A DNA stretch of 64,000 nucleotides from Chrysomallon squamiferum (taxonomy: Eukaryota; Mollusca; Gastropoda; Neomphalida; Peltospiridae). The notes beneath the pieces are model-generated. The model saw nothing but the letters and a program-made list of their open reading frames with translations. It had not been told where the DNA came from and searched no databases. The stretch's first letter is position 1. Every line of letters starts with the position of its first letter. The DNA is taken from contig CM022666.1 in assembly GCA_012295275.1 (NCBI GenBank), forward strand, positions 12,643,275 through 12,707,274. The letters run 5' to 3'. Positions 16,769 through 27,370 of the stretch are shown here, in pieces. A program made the position numbers and the translations under genes.

Positions 16769-17452
16769 ATGGAGAACATTACACTGCCAGCCATGGAGAT
16801 GTCTACAAGCGCTGACTTGTTGTGGATTCCTTATGTAACCATAGCTGTTGTTTTAACGGTAATTCTAGGCATTTCCTTTAGAAGACGACACCTCGGTATA
16901 ATGAAGAGAACTAAATCAGAATCTGACTATTTGGAGATGTCTATCAACAGACACAGATCTCGTATTGGGCAGTTTGTAACGTCTAATTCAGACAACGCTA
17001 ATTTGAACAAACAAAAATCTACAGAGCAGTGCAGCTTTGTTAACTGCATAACAGAGAAACATCGTGAAAAGAAAGACGTATACGTTTTGAATCGTATTTC
17101 TGATATACATGAGGCTGAAAATCACTCAGCTGGTGTTCAAGATGTTGATAGTCGTACAGGACCACGTACAGAAATGACTTGTGTGTCTACGATTCTGGGA
17201 TCGAGAGGATATTGTAATACCCTGAAGGAAAAGGAAGTATCATTCAGTGCAAGAAATCAAACTCAGAACTGGAAAGGTTCTGAAAGAAATCAGATGTTAA
17301 ATGTAACAGATGAAGTGTTACAGAGTAACGAACTGTCTATGGATCTTTCTAGTATTGTTCTAGAAATAAATGAATCATCGGTGAGAACGGAGAGAAAGAA
17401 GAAGAGAATCTCTGAAACGGGTAATGACAGTAAAAATGTTTGTTCTGCATAA
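16769..17452 (+). CDS. Single-pass membrane protein, unknown family, copy 1
   Basis: Uninterrupted 227-aa ORF; the first ATG has a good context (ACAATGG). The N-terminus is short with an NIT sequon. A hydrophobic helix LLWIPYVTIAVVLTVILGIS (about residues 21-40) is followed by RRRHLG, a stop-transfer signal implying an outside N-terminus and a ~190-residue cytoplasmic tail. The tail has DYLEMS (YxxM, a PI3K SH2-type motif), DVYVLN, GYCNTL (YxN, Grb2-type) and a basic ERKKKRIS near the end. This suggests a signalling tail, but the ectodomain is only ~20 residues, so it may be the last exon of a receptor whose upstream exons I could not place. Copy 2 differs at 8 residues with about 4 silent changes and no indel. 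I do not recognise the family. Confidence 0.68.
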   Translation: MENITLPAMEMSTSADLLWIPYVTIAVVLTVILGISFRRRHLGIMKRTKSESDYLEMSINRHRSRIGQFVTSNSDNANLNKQKSTEQCSFVNCITEKHREKKDVYVLNRISDIHEAENHSAGVQDVDSRTGPRTEMTCVSTILGSRGYCNTLKEKEVSFSARNQTQNWKGSERNQMLNVTDEVLQSNELSMDLSSIVLEINESSVRTERKKKRISETGNDSKNVCSA

Positions 17453-18300
17453 AAATGAAAGATGTTTCTGATAAGTAAAACCTGAACAAACACATTTTTC
17501 AGTTAAAACTATAGATTTTTCAACATCATATGAGCCTTCGAGTGACGTACGAAACGTACAAAGATTTCAAAAAAAATGTAGAATTCTCGTGAAATTATTG
17601 ACATGGAAGATATTTCTCAATCCAGATCAGCAGAAATTAAACACACTTGTGTGTCGCCTGAAGTGAATAAGTTTTAAGGAAGATTCTTAAAGACAAAGGA
17701 GAAAGGAGGGAGGGTAAAAAAGGAGACTGAAATGATTTCGCCGAAGATGTGAAAACGTCGCATATTTTAAAGGAATTATTATGATTACAGAAACACTTTT
17801 GTTGACAATGAAGACACGAACAGCTAAATGAAACACATTTCAAATATAAATAGAACAATCACTTTGCACACACACACACAGATGAACAGTCATATTCTAT
17901 AGGCAAAGTGCTTGTCAGTATAAACGTTTATCATTAAAGATTATAGTGTTATTTGAGTACGTGATCAAAACAATGTTATCATACCACTGTAATACTGCAG
18001 AACAATCACAATCAAAAGAGAAAAACAGTGTCAACGTGTAGGCATACATAAATTTTCTTTAATTATATCCAATTTGATCCATTAAAACATGATTTCATGT
18101 TGTTGTTTTTTATATGATATTGGTTTCGAATTAAAAAACAACAACATTATATATATATAGTACAAAAGTACAACACATCATTATATATTTTCAAAAGAAT
18201 AAACATTTGCTGTTTTAAAACTTACTTATTTTTGCTTTTGTTAGTTATTTCTTCCGATATATCTGTCACTCAGTCAATCATAATTGAGTGTTATCCACTC
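17453..18300 (+). other. 3' flank of membrane protein gene; short open segments
   Basis: Probably 3' untranslated or intronic. An open stretch (SREIIDMEDISQSRSAEI) near 17,590-17,660 is conserved in unit 2 but has stops close upstream. Bases 17,932-18,937 have no counterpart in unit 2. No gene called. Confidence 0.4.
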
Positions 18301-18739
18301 ACTGACTGATAGTTATCAAGCCCATTATCCCGTAATGGCAAACGTAGTTTTAAAATCACCGACATCCATTAAAAAAGGACCACCGAGTTTTACTAACAGT
18401 AAAAAATGGCTTATATCCTTTTCATTATTATTAGTTTTAGTATTAGTATTATTCATTTATTTATTTACTTTTATTAAAATAAATATACTGACACCCTTAT
18501 AAACACTCAGATGCACAAAATCTTTATATATTATTGTCTCGTGCTACAAATAAATATGAAATTCATCTGTATCTCTGAAAAGTATCTACTCTCAGTAACA
18601 TTTTGATACCAGTGTATACAAGACAGTAAAATAAATAAATAAATACACAAATAAATAAAATTGAAATAAAATTAAATGGCAAACGTGAACATAGTGAATT
18701 TTAAAACTTTTGGTCACAGAATTATCGATCGGTTGATGG

Positions 18740-18740
18740 A

Positions 18741-18781
<41 letters not shown>

Positions 18782-18786
18782 CACAC
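18740..18786 (+). repeat. (CA)n microsatellite
   Basis: CA run with one CAAA interruption, within the ~1 kb segment absent from unit 2. Confidence 0.95.
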
Positions 18787-19129
18787 ATCACGGGAGATAA
18801 CTCTAAGACTTTTTTTTTCAAACCGTACAATAAAGAGTTTAACTACTAATTGGAGTCGTGTACTTTTTGCAGATTATTATTAGTATTATTATTAAATATT
18901 ACTCATATAAAACTTTGTTCATGGAATGTGAACTACTCAACTAGATATTATTCTGTTGGTGATGGTTTTTTGCCCCTGTTTGTTTCTTTGAGCTAACAAA
19001 CAAAATGTCCGAGGAACACTAATATATATCCATATTTTTCAACTGTTTCAAATACGATCATATTTTTTCAAAAAAATATGTGTGTGTTATTTTATAATTA
19101 AAAGCAAGAATTAATAACCTGAATTAATT

Positions 19130-19305
19130 TGATCTATATTTTCGGTCTGGGAACCAGATGTTTGAAAGACCCGAAAAACGATAAACCGTTCGATAATTTT
19201 CACACCGGCTGAAATTGTTCGCCAACTTTATTTGAGTGTATATCAAATAAAAAGGACGTGTGAATGAAAAACAAAATAAGTTCACGTTAAGATACATCCT
19301 TTTCG

Positions 19306-19341
<36 letters not shown>

Positions 19342-19579
19342 GTATTACTATTAATATTAGTATTATTTATTTATTTTTATTAAAATAAATATGTTGACAC
19401 CCTTATAAACACTCAGATGCACAAAATCTATATGTATTATTGTGTCGTGGTACAAATAAATATGAAATTCATGTATATCGCTGAAAACGATCTACTCTCA
19501 GTAATTTTTTGATATCATCATCATGTATATCAAGAAAAAAAAAAAAAAAAATCAATAAATAAAATTAAAATATATCAAA

Positions 19580-19629
<50 letters not shown>

Positions 19630-19830
19630 CAACAATAATTATGTTTTATTTTATAATTAAAAACAAGAATTAATAACGTAAAAGTTTAATCAAAACTTTC
19701 GGTCTGGGAACCAGTTGTTTGAAAGACCCGACGAATCATAAACCATTTGATAATTTCACAGCTGCTGAAATTGTTCGCCAACTTTATTTGAGTGTATATG
19801 AAATAAAATGCGCGTGAGCATGAAAAACAA
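19130..19830 (+). repeat. Local ~560-base direct duplication
   Basis: TTCGGTCTGGGAACCAG, then TTTGAAAGACCCGA and GAAATTGTTCGCCAACTTTA, occurs at about 19,140 and again at about 19,700. The same pair is in unit 2 (46,900 and 48,393), so it predates the large duplication. (TTA)n and (ATA)n tracts lie between the copies. Confidence 0.8.
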
Positions 19831-19863
19831 AACAAGTTCATGTTAAGATAATTTAGAAGTACA

Positions 19864-20043
19864 ATGAATTTCCCCAGTAATATTTTTCCTCCACTGAGAG
19901 TTTTAATAGAAGTCCACAGAGTTGTCAGTTTAACGCACAGCATCACCAAGAAAGATATTTTCAAGGAAACGGGCATGGCAACACGAACAACCACCGATAT
20001 AAATCGAAGAAGGCTGACTTTTATCATTTGTAAAAACGATTAG
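19864..20043 (+). other. Conserved small ORF, 59 codons, unknown
   Basis: An ATG opens a frame with MNFPSNIFPPLRVLIEVHR, then SLTHSITKKDIFKETGMATR and a C-terminal basic end. Unit 2 (48,560-48,728) keeps most of it but a one-base difference near the end changes the C-terminus to DNKSKKADFYHL. A TTTAG acceptor-like site lies just upstream. No family recognised; it could be a small terminal exon. Confidence 0.3.
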
Positions 20044-20656
20044 CTATCTGAGTATCTCATTTTTTAAATGAAACTAATATGATATTTTATTAATCCATAT
20101 GATTAGGTTATTTTTATTTTCAAAATTTGGTAGAAATCATAAATGGGTTTACCTTCAGTATGTTCATTATAGATGTTTAATAAATAATTAAAATAATAGT
20201 GTAACACGTAAAAACAAAAGTGCTATATTTATTTATTTATTTATTTAATGCAAACAAGTGTAGTACGCAGCTCAGTCGCAGATTATATTTACTGTATCTG
20301 ATAAAAAAATAAATAAATAACTAAAAAAACATTTTCTATTCACATTTTTTATTCACACCCCCTCCCCCGAGAGGGACATAATCCTCCTCACTGTATTATG
20401 TATAATCTGTGTGTTGTTTGTATATATTCCTGATTAATAATAAAAATTCTAATATTTGATATAATTCAAAGTTTTAAACATGTTAACAATAAAATATTTA
20501 TAGGTTATGATAAATATTGTTTAATATATTATATGTAATGTATACAGTTTTGGGGTTTGTGATGGAGACATTGTTAGTTTTAAATGCTTTTTTTTATAAT
20601 TATGTGTGTAAAATATATATATTTTTTTTAAATACAAATTTATTTTAAACTTTCAG
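20044..20656 (+). other. AT-rich flank of NUFIP1-like fragments
   Basis: No coding exon found; the first zinc-finger half expected upstream in NUFIP1 was not seen. Confidence 0.5.
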
Positions 20657-22723
20657 TGCACAGGTTCTGGCTGTCCGTACATTGCCACTCCCAAACTTGT
20701 ACAACTTCATTATCAACAGGTACATTTTTTTAATTTTTTTGTTTTTTTGTTTGTGTATTCCTGTATATAGTTCTTCTGATGATGTTGACTAGTTTACAGA
20801 ACATACACTTTAGAGATACTAAAACACATCATTTTATTTGATTTTGGTGTTCCTCAGATTCATCTTTACAATACAATACATTTCTGTAGTAAATTTCAGT
20901 TCAGTAAATATCAAGTCTGACATCACATTAGCTAAAAATTATGAAAAATAAAGAAAAAATAAAAGAATCTGAAAAAAGAAAAACAAATTGAAACTCTAAT
21001 TGTAACTATATGTCATTACACTCGTCATTTTTAAGTGCAAATCTCAAGATAAATAATATAATTTTATTAACTGTGCTCATTATTCTTTAAAAAATATGAT
21101 GAAAATCTGTTTTTACAGATAACAATAGCTACATTTATTCACAAGTTAAGTATACTTGTTTTATGGTGTTTTCTCATAATTTTAAAGCATTGCATTTGGT
21201 TTCTATCAAAAGCTGAGTTACATCATTGTTTTTGAAACCAGTTAATGATGTCAAGTGGGATATGACTGTATTCAGAGATCATTTCCACTTCAGACTATTA
21301 AAGAGTGGCAATAGCATTCTCACAGAAAAACATGATAATCTTGTTATTATGTAATAAAATATTCACCTGTAGATTGACCACTTTTACTTTTCATTTACTA
21401 GTGCCATCCACTGTTGAATATATAGCTTAATCATCTTTAGCTAAATTATTTGAACATTTTCATGTTTGTCTGTTTATCATGTTTCTACATAACCTGTATG
21501 TTTGGTAGAAAGGGAAAAGCTGTTTGTTACACTGCCCAGTGATAGTATGCTTCATTATTAGCAAAGCTTGGATTTTAGAGAAAAAAAAACTGTATAGCAG
21601 AAATTCATTAATTGTTTCAAAATATAAAAATATTTTTTAATCTATTTACTTACATATACACCAATAAAATCATGCTTTTGTATAGTAAATATACACTTTT
21701 AAAATAGTACTGTTAAAAATTAAAGTATCATTTCCTTTCAATAGTTCAACAAATAAATAATTTGTTATTTGAAAAACATGTCTTTGTAAAAGACTTTCTA
21801 ACAGTTTGCTGGATACAGAATTATTGTTGTTGTTTATTTATTTATTCATTTATTCATTTATTTATTTCAGCAACACTAATGTAGTTTCACTAAAAACAAA
21901 TTTGGTCTTTGGAGTCACAAGAGGATATTGATAAATGGATTTCAGAAATGAAAATGTGAGTTTTGTTATTGCTTATCTATCTGGAATATTTGCCTGTAAC
22001 AGCATTCCCATACTTTTCAGTAATAATAATGATGATGATTTTTAACATAGTAGATAAAATTTATTAACAAGCCAGAATTTCAGTGAAACTGTGCTATTCC
22101 TTTCACTTAAATGATAATGCTCATAAGAGAACTGTAACGAACACAGTGAATTACAACAAAATTTGCAGTATATTGCATATTTTCCACTGGTCCAGGACTA
22201 TGCATGAATTTCATGTCTGTCTGATAGTTCTAAATTTTACCATGTGATGGTGATACCCACATCAGTAAGAAAGACTTGAAACAACAATGAATCCCTTTTC
22301 TGTCAGATGAAAGAAACAAAAAAAGAGTTGACCATTAAACGGCAATAACTAATTTCTTTTTCCTAACGCTAATGATAAATTATATATTTACTTTAGTAAC
22401 CATCATTATTAAAATATGTTTAGGTTTCCATGAAAAACCAATATTTTTTTATTAATTATTCTGTACATTTATATAACATACACACGAATAAATAAACTGA
22501 AATACACTATAAGGGTTGATTCTCTTATTTAGAAATCAATTTTCTTTCTGTTTATTTTTATTATTATTATTATTATTATATTTTTATTATATTAATCCTT
22601 TTCTTCAACATTTTTAATGAACACAGGAAATTCCTGAAATTTGAGAATATTAAGAAGAAAGAAATGGAAAAGTCAGAGAAACAGGAGAGAGGAGAAATTC
22701 TTGAAACTAAAGATTTTGGATAA
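20657..22723 (+). pseudogene. NUFIP1-like fragment, unit 1 repeat 1
   Basis: Three exon-like blocks. 20657-20719 (phase 0, TTTCAG acceptor, GTACAT donor) reads CTGSGCPYIATPKLVQLHYQQ, like the NUFIP1 C2H2 finger. 21871-21955 starts CAA CAC (giving the second His, H-x4-H) but then has a TAA; further on another frame reads WSLESQEDIDKWISEMKM, matching the NUFIP1 region that precedes the NYPT-type motif. 22627-22723 joins in phase (ATGAAAAT|G) and reads KFLKFENIKKKEMEKSEKQE then RGEILETKDFG and a TAA where the family continues with its conserved Gly-rich segment. NUFIP1 is a nuclear RNA-binding factor used in box C/D snoRNP assembly. The middle exon frame breaks and the early stop make this a partial pseudogene, although it keeps the only fully canonical splice sites with the first unit 2 copy. 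Confidence 0.68.
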
Positions 22724-23188
22724 CAACACTTTATTAGTTTGCTAATACCTTTCTGTCTTGGCATTTATTTTTGAAGAAGGTATTTATTTCTAAATTAATA
22801 ATAATAATGCATCATTTCCTGTAAAAGTAATAATCTAAAAATAAATTAAGAATTCTTGCTAACAGCATTAGAAAATATTAATAATAATTTAAATATGTCC
22901 TAAGCAATTGCATTAGTCCTTGTTAAAATGAGGGTGTCTCTGTTAATATAACTTTTTATTTGAGAAAGTGAAACACACTATTTCCATTGTTGTCCTGTAA
23001 ACATACTGGAATAGTGAATGAACTTTTATAAGGCAATTTGTGATATTAAAATACATTAATGATGTTTTTGAATTGCCAAATAAAGATCAGACAAAGACAT
23101 TAAAAAAATCTGTTGATTTTTGCTGAAACTGGAAGTAATCTCAGCTGACCATGATTACAAACACTGAAACTTTATTTTAAACTTTCAG

Positions 23189-23251
23189 TGCACAGTTTCT
23201 GGCTGTCCGTACATTGCCACTCCCAAACTTGTACAACTTCATTATCAACAG
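23189..23251 (+). pseudogene. NUFIP1-like zinc-finger exon, unit 1 repeat 2 (truncated repeat)
   Basis: Reads CTVSGCPYIATPKLVQLHYQQ with an intact acceptor, but the donor is CAG|GAACAT, so the GT is lost. Downstream, the repeat jumps at about 23,398 to sequence matching the later part (22,223 onward), deleting about 1.4 kb including the second exon. A broken end-of-array copy. Confidence 0.7.
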
Positions 23252-23638
23252 GAACATTTTTAAATTCTTTTGTTTTTTCTTTGTGTATTCCTGTATATAG
23301 TTCTTGTGATGATGCTGACTAGTTTACAGAACATACACTTTAGAGATACTAAAACACAACATTTTATTTGATTTTGGTGTTCCTCAGATTCATCTTTAGT
23401 TCTAAATTTTACCATGTGATGGTGATACCCACATCAGTAATAAAGACTTGAAACAACAAAAAATCCCTTTTCATTTTTTAAATGTAAATACAAATAACTG
23501 AAACATCTGCAAATGATAATAAGCAGAGAAAAATGCATTTATCTGAGAAATATAGATTCATAAAAAAAAAAATATCTTGATCTTACAAAAATTAATAAAC
23601 TTAATATTTACTATTGGTGTTAAATATTTTTTATCTAG

Positions 23639-24951
23639 AAAGGGAATTTACATCATGGAAAGGATGAATCGGCTGATACAGAAACCATTCTCGTGGAGAC
23701 TGCATAGTCCAAGTTGTAAGAATTTTGTTTTATTTTTTTGTCCTAAAGAGTAATACAAGTTTTGTAACAATTGTTAATTAATTATAAAAATAGAGTAATA
23801 ATAATCAATTGTTTACTGTTGTTTGTTATTATTTTTATTATTATTATCATTATTATCAGGATCGGTATTATGCATTACTCACTAATGTAATTTATTAATA
23901 ACAAAGTATGTCAAAAATATCCAACAACTCACTGTGTCTGAATACTGCAGTAACTAATACCAGTAAAATACACATTTTAATAATAACAGAAGTGTTCGTT
24001 ATCTATTTAAGACTCTTTATTTATTATTTGTATTATTATTTGATTTATTTATTCATCTATTTTTAGAATGCACATCTAGCTCTAAATGAACCACTGATGT
24101 TGGCATACGCCAGTGAAGTTGTTTGAGTACAACATGTATCCAAGCCATCAGGTGTGTTGTTGTTATTATTTATTTATTTATTTAATTTATATTTATTATT
24201 TTGTATAATACTAAAATGTATTTATTAAAATCAGTTCATTTGGCACTGTTAAAATTTATTTATTTTACATTGTGGAAAATATGTCTTAAATTACATTTCA
24301 GTTAAATCTGAGGTATATTTAAAGGCATTCATCCTTCTACTTTGATTAGTAAATGATAGTTGAAAAGAAGGAGAAGAATTATGATGATTGCAGTTAAACA
24401 TACAAATGTATGAATGTATGAGAGATAGAGAGAGGATGAAGGAATGGAGAGACAGAATGATATTGGGGGTGCATATTTTGTATAATTCATCATATCAGAC
24501 TTTACATTCAGCATTTAAACAAGAAATTTTAAAACTCTCAGATTAATTACAACTTTTAAGACTTCCACTGAGCTTCCATCAGGTTTTCTGATTAAATAAA
24601 GTTTGCAAAAGACATTGCAAAAGACAAAAAATCTGAGCAGGTTAATTTGAGTTTGTTTTCTTCCATATTTCTCATTATTATTATAATGTAATTTAATATA
24701 TGAAGTTGCAGTTTGTAAATAATATATCAGTAAGTACACATGCACACAAACACAAAGACAAATACACACACACACACACACATAGACAGATACATGAACA
24801 CAGATACATACACTTAAATTCATATAAATACAATTATTTTGTGGTAAATGTTTATTTCTATATTTTAAAACAAAAGAATAAGCATCATATTTTAACAATA
24901 TTTTAAAATGTTTAATTTTCCTATGACATAGGAGATGGATGTACAGAAGCT
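23639..24951 (+). pseudogene. CAMSAP/Patronin-like pseudogene 5' part, leading into unit 2
   Basis: Exon-like 23639-23715 (TCTAG acceptor, GTAAG donor) reads KGIYIME and, after a +1 shift, KDESADTETILVETA, like the CAMSAP RKGIYVMES segment. Exon-like 24067-24151 (TTTTTAG acceptor, GTGTGT donor) reads NAHLALNEPLMLAYASEVV, like the family's AHMAMVDALMMAYTVEM, then changes frame to KLFEYNMYPSHQ. A third acceptor at 24,931 opens EMDVQKLW. The frameshifts inside two exons indicate a pseudogene. It continues with the unit 2 blocks below. Confidence 0.68.
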
Positions 24952-25086
24952 GTGGTGTTCAGTTTTTGTTATCTGCAGTCTGTCAGTTTTCATAATTTGT
25001 TTAATAAACACAATTTTTGTAAATAAAATAACAAATCAGATGGTAACATCAAAATTTAGAATATAATAAATTTATATTTTAATATT

Positions 25087-25149
<63 letters not shown>

Positions 25150-25836
25150 TCCCTCCTTATCCTCCTCCTTAAACTCTTTCCCTGTATTATTAAATAGTAA
25201 TTGCCTCATTCTTATTTATTTATTTTTTAGATATATGTTTGAAAGATGGGTTAGGAATATCTAATTTTTTATATAATCTCATCAAAACATTCTGTAAATG
25301 GCATCTTCCCATCACGTTTTTCCACTTCTCTTAGGAGGATCTCCTGTACTCACGAGGCAGTATACAAGAAAACCTAATGAACTTTCTCGCAGAGCTGTTC
25401 TCGTTTGAAATGATAAAACTGACAGAGTCAGGACAGCTTCTGAATGATTAGAAACCAGAAAGTAAGTTATGGTTCAGAATTTGAGTAAAAGAAAGTCCAC
25501 AATTGTATTATATCTTTTATTATACAAATTAATGAAAAATTGTATTGGAAAAATTGGGATTTATAATATTCAGTTTTAGTGTATATATTGAGAGATGCCT
25601 TTACCTATGTAAATACATTTTTATTATTTAAAGTAGATGATTTCAGATTTTGAAAGATCTTTATATAATGGTCAGTATTTCAGAAGGCTACTAATGAAGA
25701 AAGTTAATATTAAAGGAATATTTAAATGAGTGCATCTCATGTAAATTTTATGAAGATCAATTTCTTCAGAAAGCTTACATTGCAGGGTTTATTATTCTTT
25801 TTGTTAATTTTAATGTGGTTATGGGAGGTCAAGTGT

Positions 25837-26138
25837 AAGAAAACACTAAGTACCCATTAGCAATGCAACAAAATGTAGCTTTCACAAAACTGAGTCGAGA
25901 TTCACCAGTACTAGAGAACTATACAAAAGAAAGTTTACTTCATAAGTATTTACTTAATTCATTTTGTTAAGTTTATAGTGATGGATAGAATGGCTCAGTG
26001 GTTAGAGTGCATAGCCAAGGTTGTTGGGTTCTAGGATCACACCTGCATGGAGGATGAATAAAGTTATTTACCAATCTAGCTGCTGATCCATTCCTGATAT
26101 ATCTAAGATCATGTCTGTGTTTTCCTGTGGAAAGATGT
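25837..26138 (+). mobile_element. tRNA-derived SINE-like insertion
   Basis: Present only in unit 2; unit 1 reads straight through at about 922. TGGCTCAGTGGTTAGAGTGC (25,991-26,010) matches a Pol III A box and GGGTTCTAGGATCAC (26,026-26,040) a decayed B box at normal spacing. Clear target-site duplications were not identified beyond a few bases (TGT). Inserted after the large duplication, or lost from unit 1. Confidence 0.7.
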
Positions 26139-26306
26139 ATCTTAAAAGCAGATTTTTAGTTGGTTTAAAAAGGGTGTCACTTCATATTACAGAAACATGT
26201 TTTCCATTTCATTAGCTGTATTGTTACTTACCTTTTAAGATACAAAAGACTAGTGAGAATCATGTGGTGTATATTCTTAAATAAAATATTTCTTTTTTAT
26301 TTTAGA

Positions 26307-26580
26307 TTTGGTCTATTTTAGCAGAATTTATATTTATCAATAATCAGGTTATTCTTTTAACAGGTACAGATTTGTTTTCAATTCAGAATTTACATTTATA
26401 TTTTGGCGAACCTTTTTAGACTTTTATCATATTTATCAGTATGTCTGTATGCTTGCATGCACAATTGAAATCCAATAGCTGAAATATATTTTTTTCAACA
26501 AACATTCATTTGCATCAATAAATGGTATTGATATACATATATAATAGTAAATAATGTTACTAACAAAAACATATACAATT
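26307..26580 (+). other. Unit 2-specific AT-rich segment in pseudogene intron
   Basis: About 270 bases absent from unit 1 at about 1,091. No coding or element ends recognised. Confidence 0.5.
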
Positions 26581-27282
26581 AAATTATCTGAGTTTTTACT
26601 TTTTCAGGCACATACCTCAAAACAGACATTTGTCATTACCTAAACATCAGAATGGCACCTACAGACAGCAGAACAGACAGAAGTTTCTAAAAAAAAAAAA
26701 AAAAAAAAAAAATGGTATAAAAATAGACACACATTAACTTTTCTGTTTAAATATCAACTTACATTCTTCTTAGATTTGTTTTTCCAATGTATTCTTAGTA
26801 CAAAGTAAGAAAAGCAGATTAAATCAAGAATAGTCTGTAATAATAAGTAAACTAAGTGCAGTATACAAACAGCCAGATAATTTAGTATACTTCCATATTT
26901 CCATACTTCCATTAGGATTGTTTTATTTCTCTTTAGCTTATATTTGTCCTGTGGGTAACCAAAACCATTTCTTGTTTTGTTTTGAATTTGCAAAAATACA
27001 GTTTACTTTATTTTGTTTGGATTTGAAAGTTTAAAAGTTGATTTTAGGTGATTAGTGGTGTGTTATTTGAATTTCTTGTAAACAATTGTTTAATTGGAAA
27101 TTGTCAATTAAGAAATTGACAATGTGTACCATATAATTACAGGCCTGTGATTTGAATTTTTCTTAGAAGAATTATTACACGTTTTCAATATATCAGGTGT
27201 CTACTGGGAGTATTAATTTCCTATTAAACAATAATTATTTCTATTACTGACATAGCAAATGAGCACTAGCAAATAATTTGAA

Positions 27283-27285
<3 letters not shown>

Positions 27286-27367
<82 letters not shown>
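27286..27367 (+). repeat. (CT)n microsatellite
   Basis: About 41 CT units inside the unit 2-only part of the CAMSAP-like pseudogene. Confidence 0.97.

Positions 27368-27370
<3 letters not shown>

Noticed and set aside
24946-25060. Type II membrane protein start (MDVQKLWCSVFVICSLSVF) as a third TNF anchor
   Set aside because: Tempting because of the hydrophobic run, but the ATG lies within a block preceded by an acceptor and follows CAMSAP-like exons in phase. It lacks the CIGKxDF end of the true anchors, and the hydrophobic part is probably intron translation.
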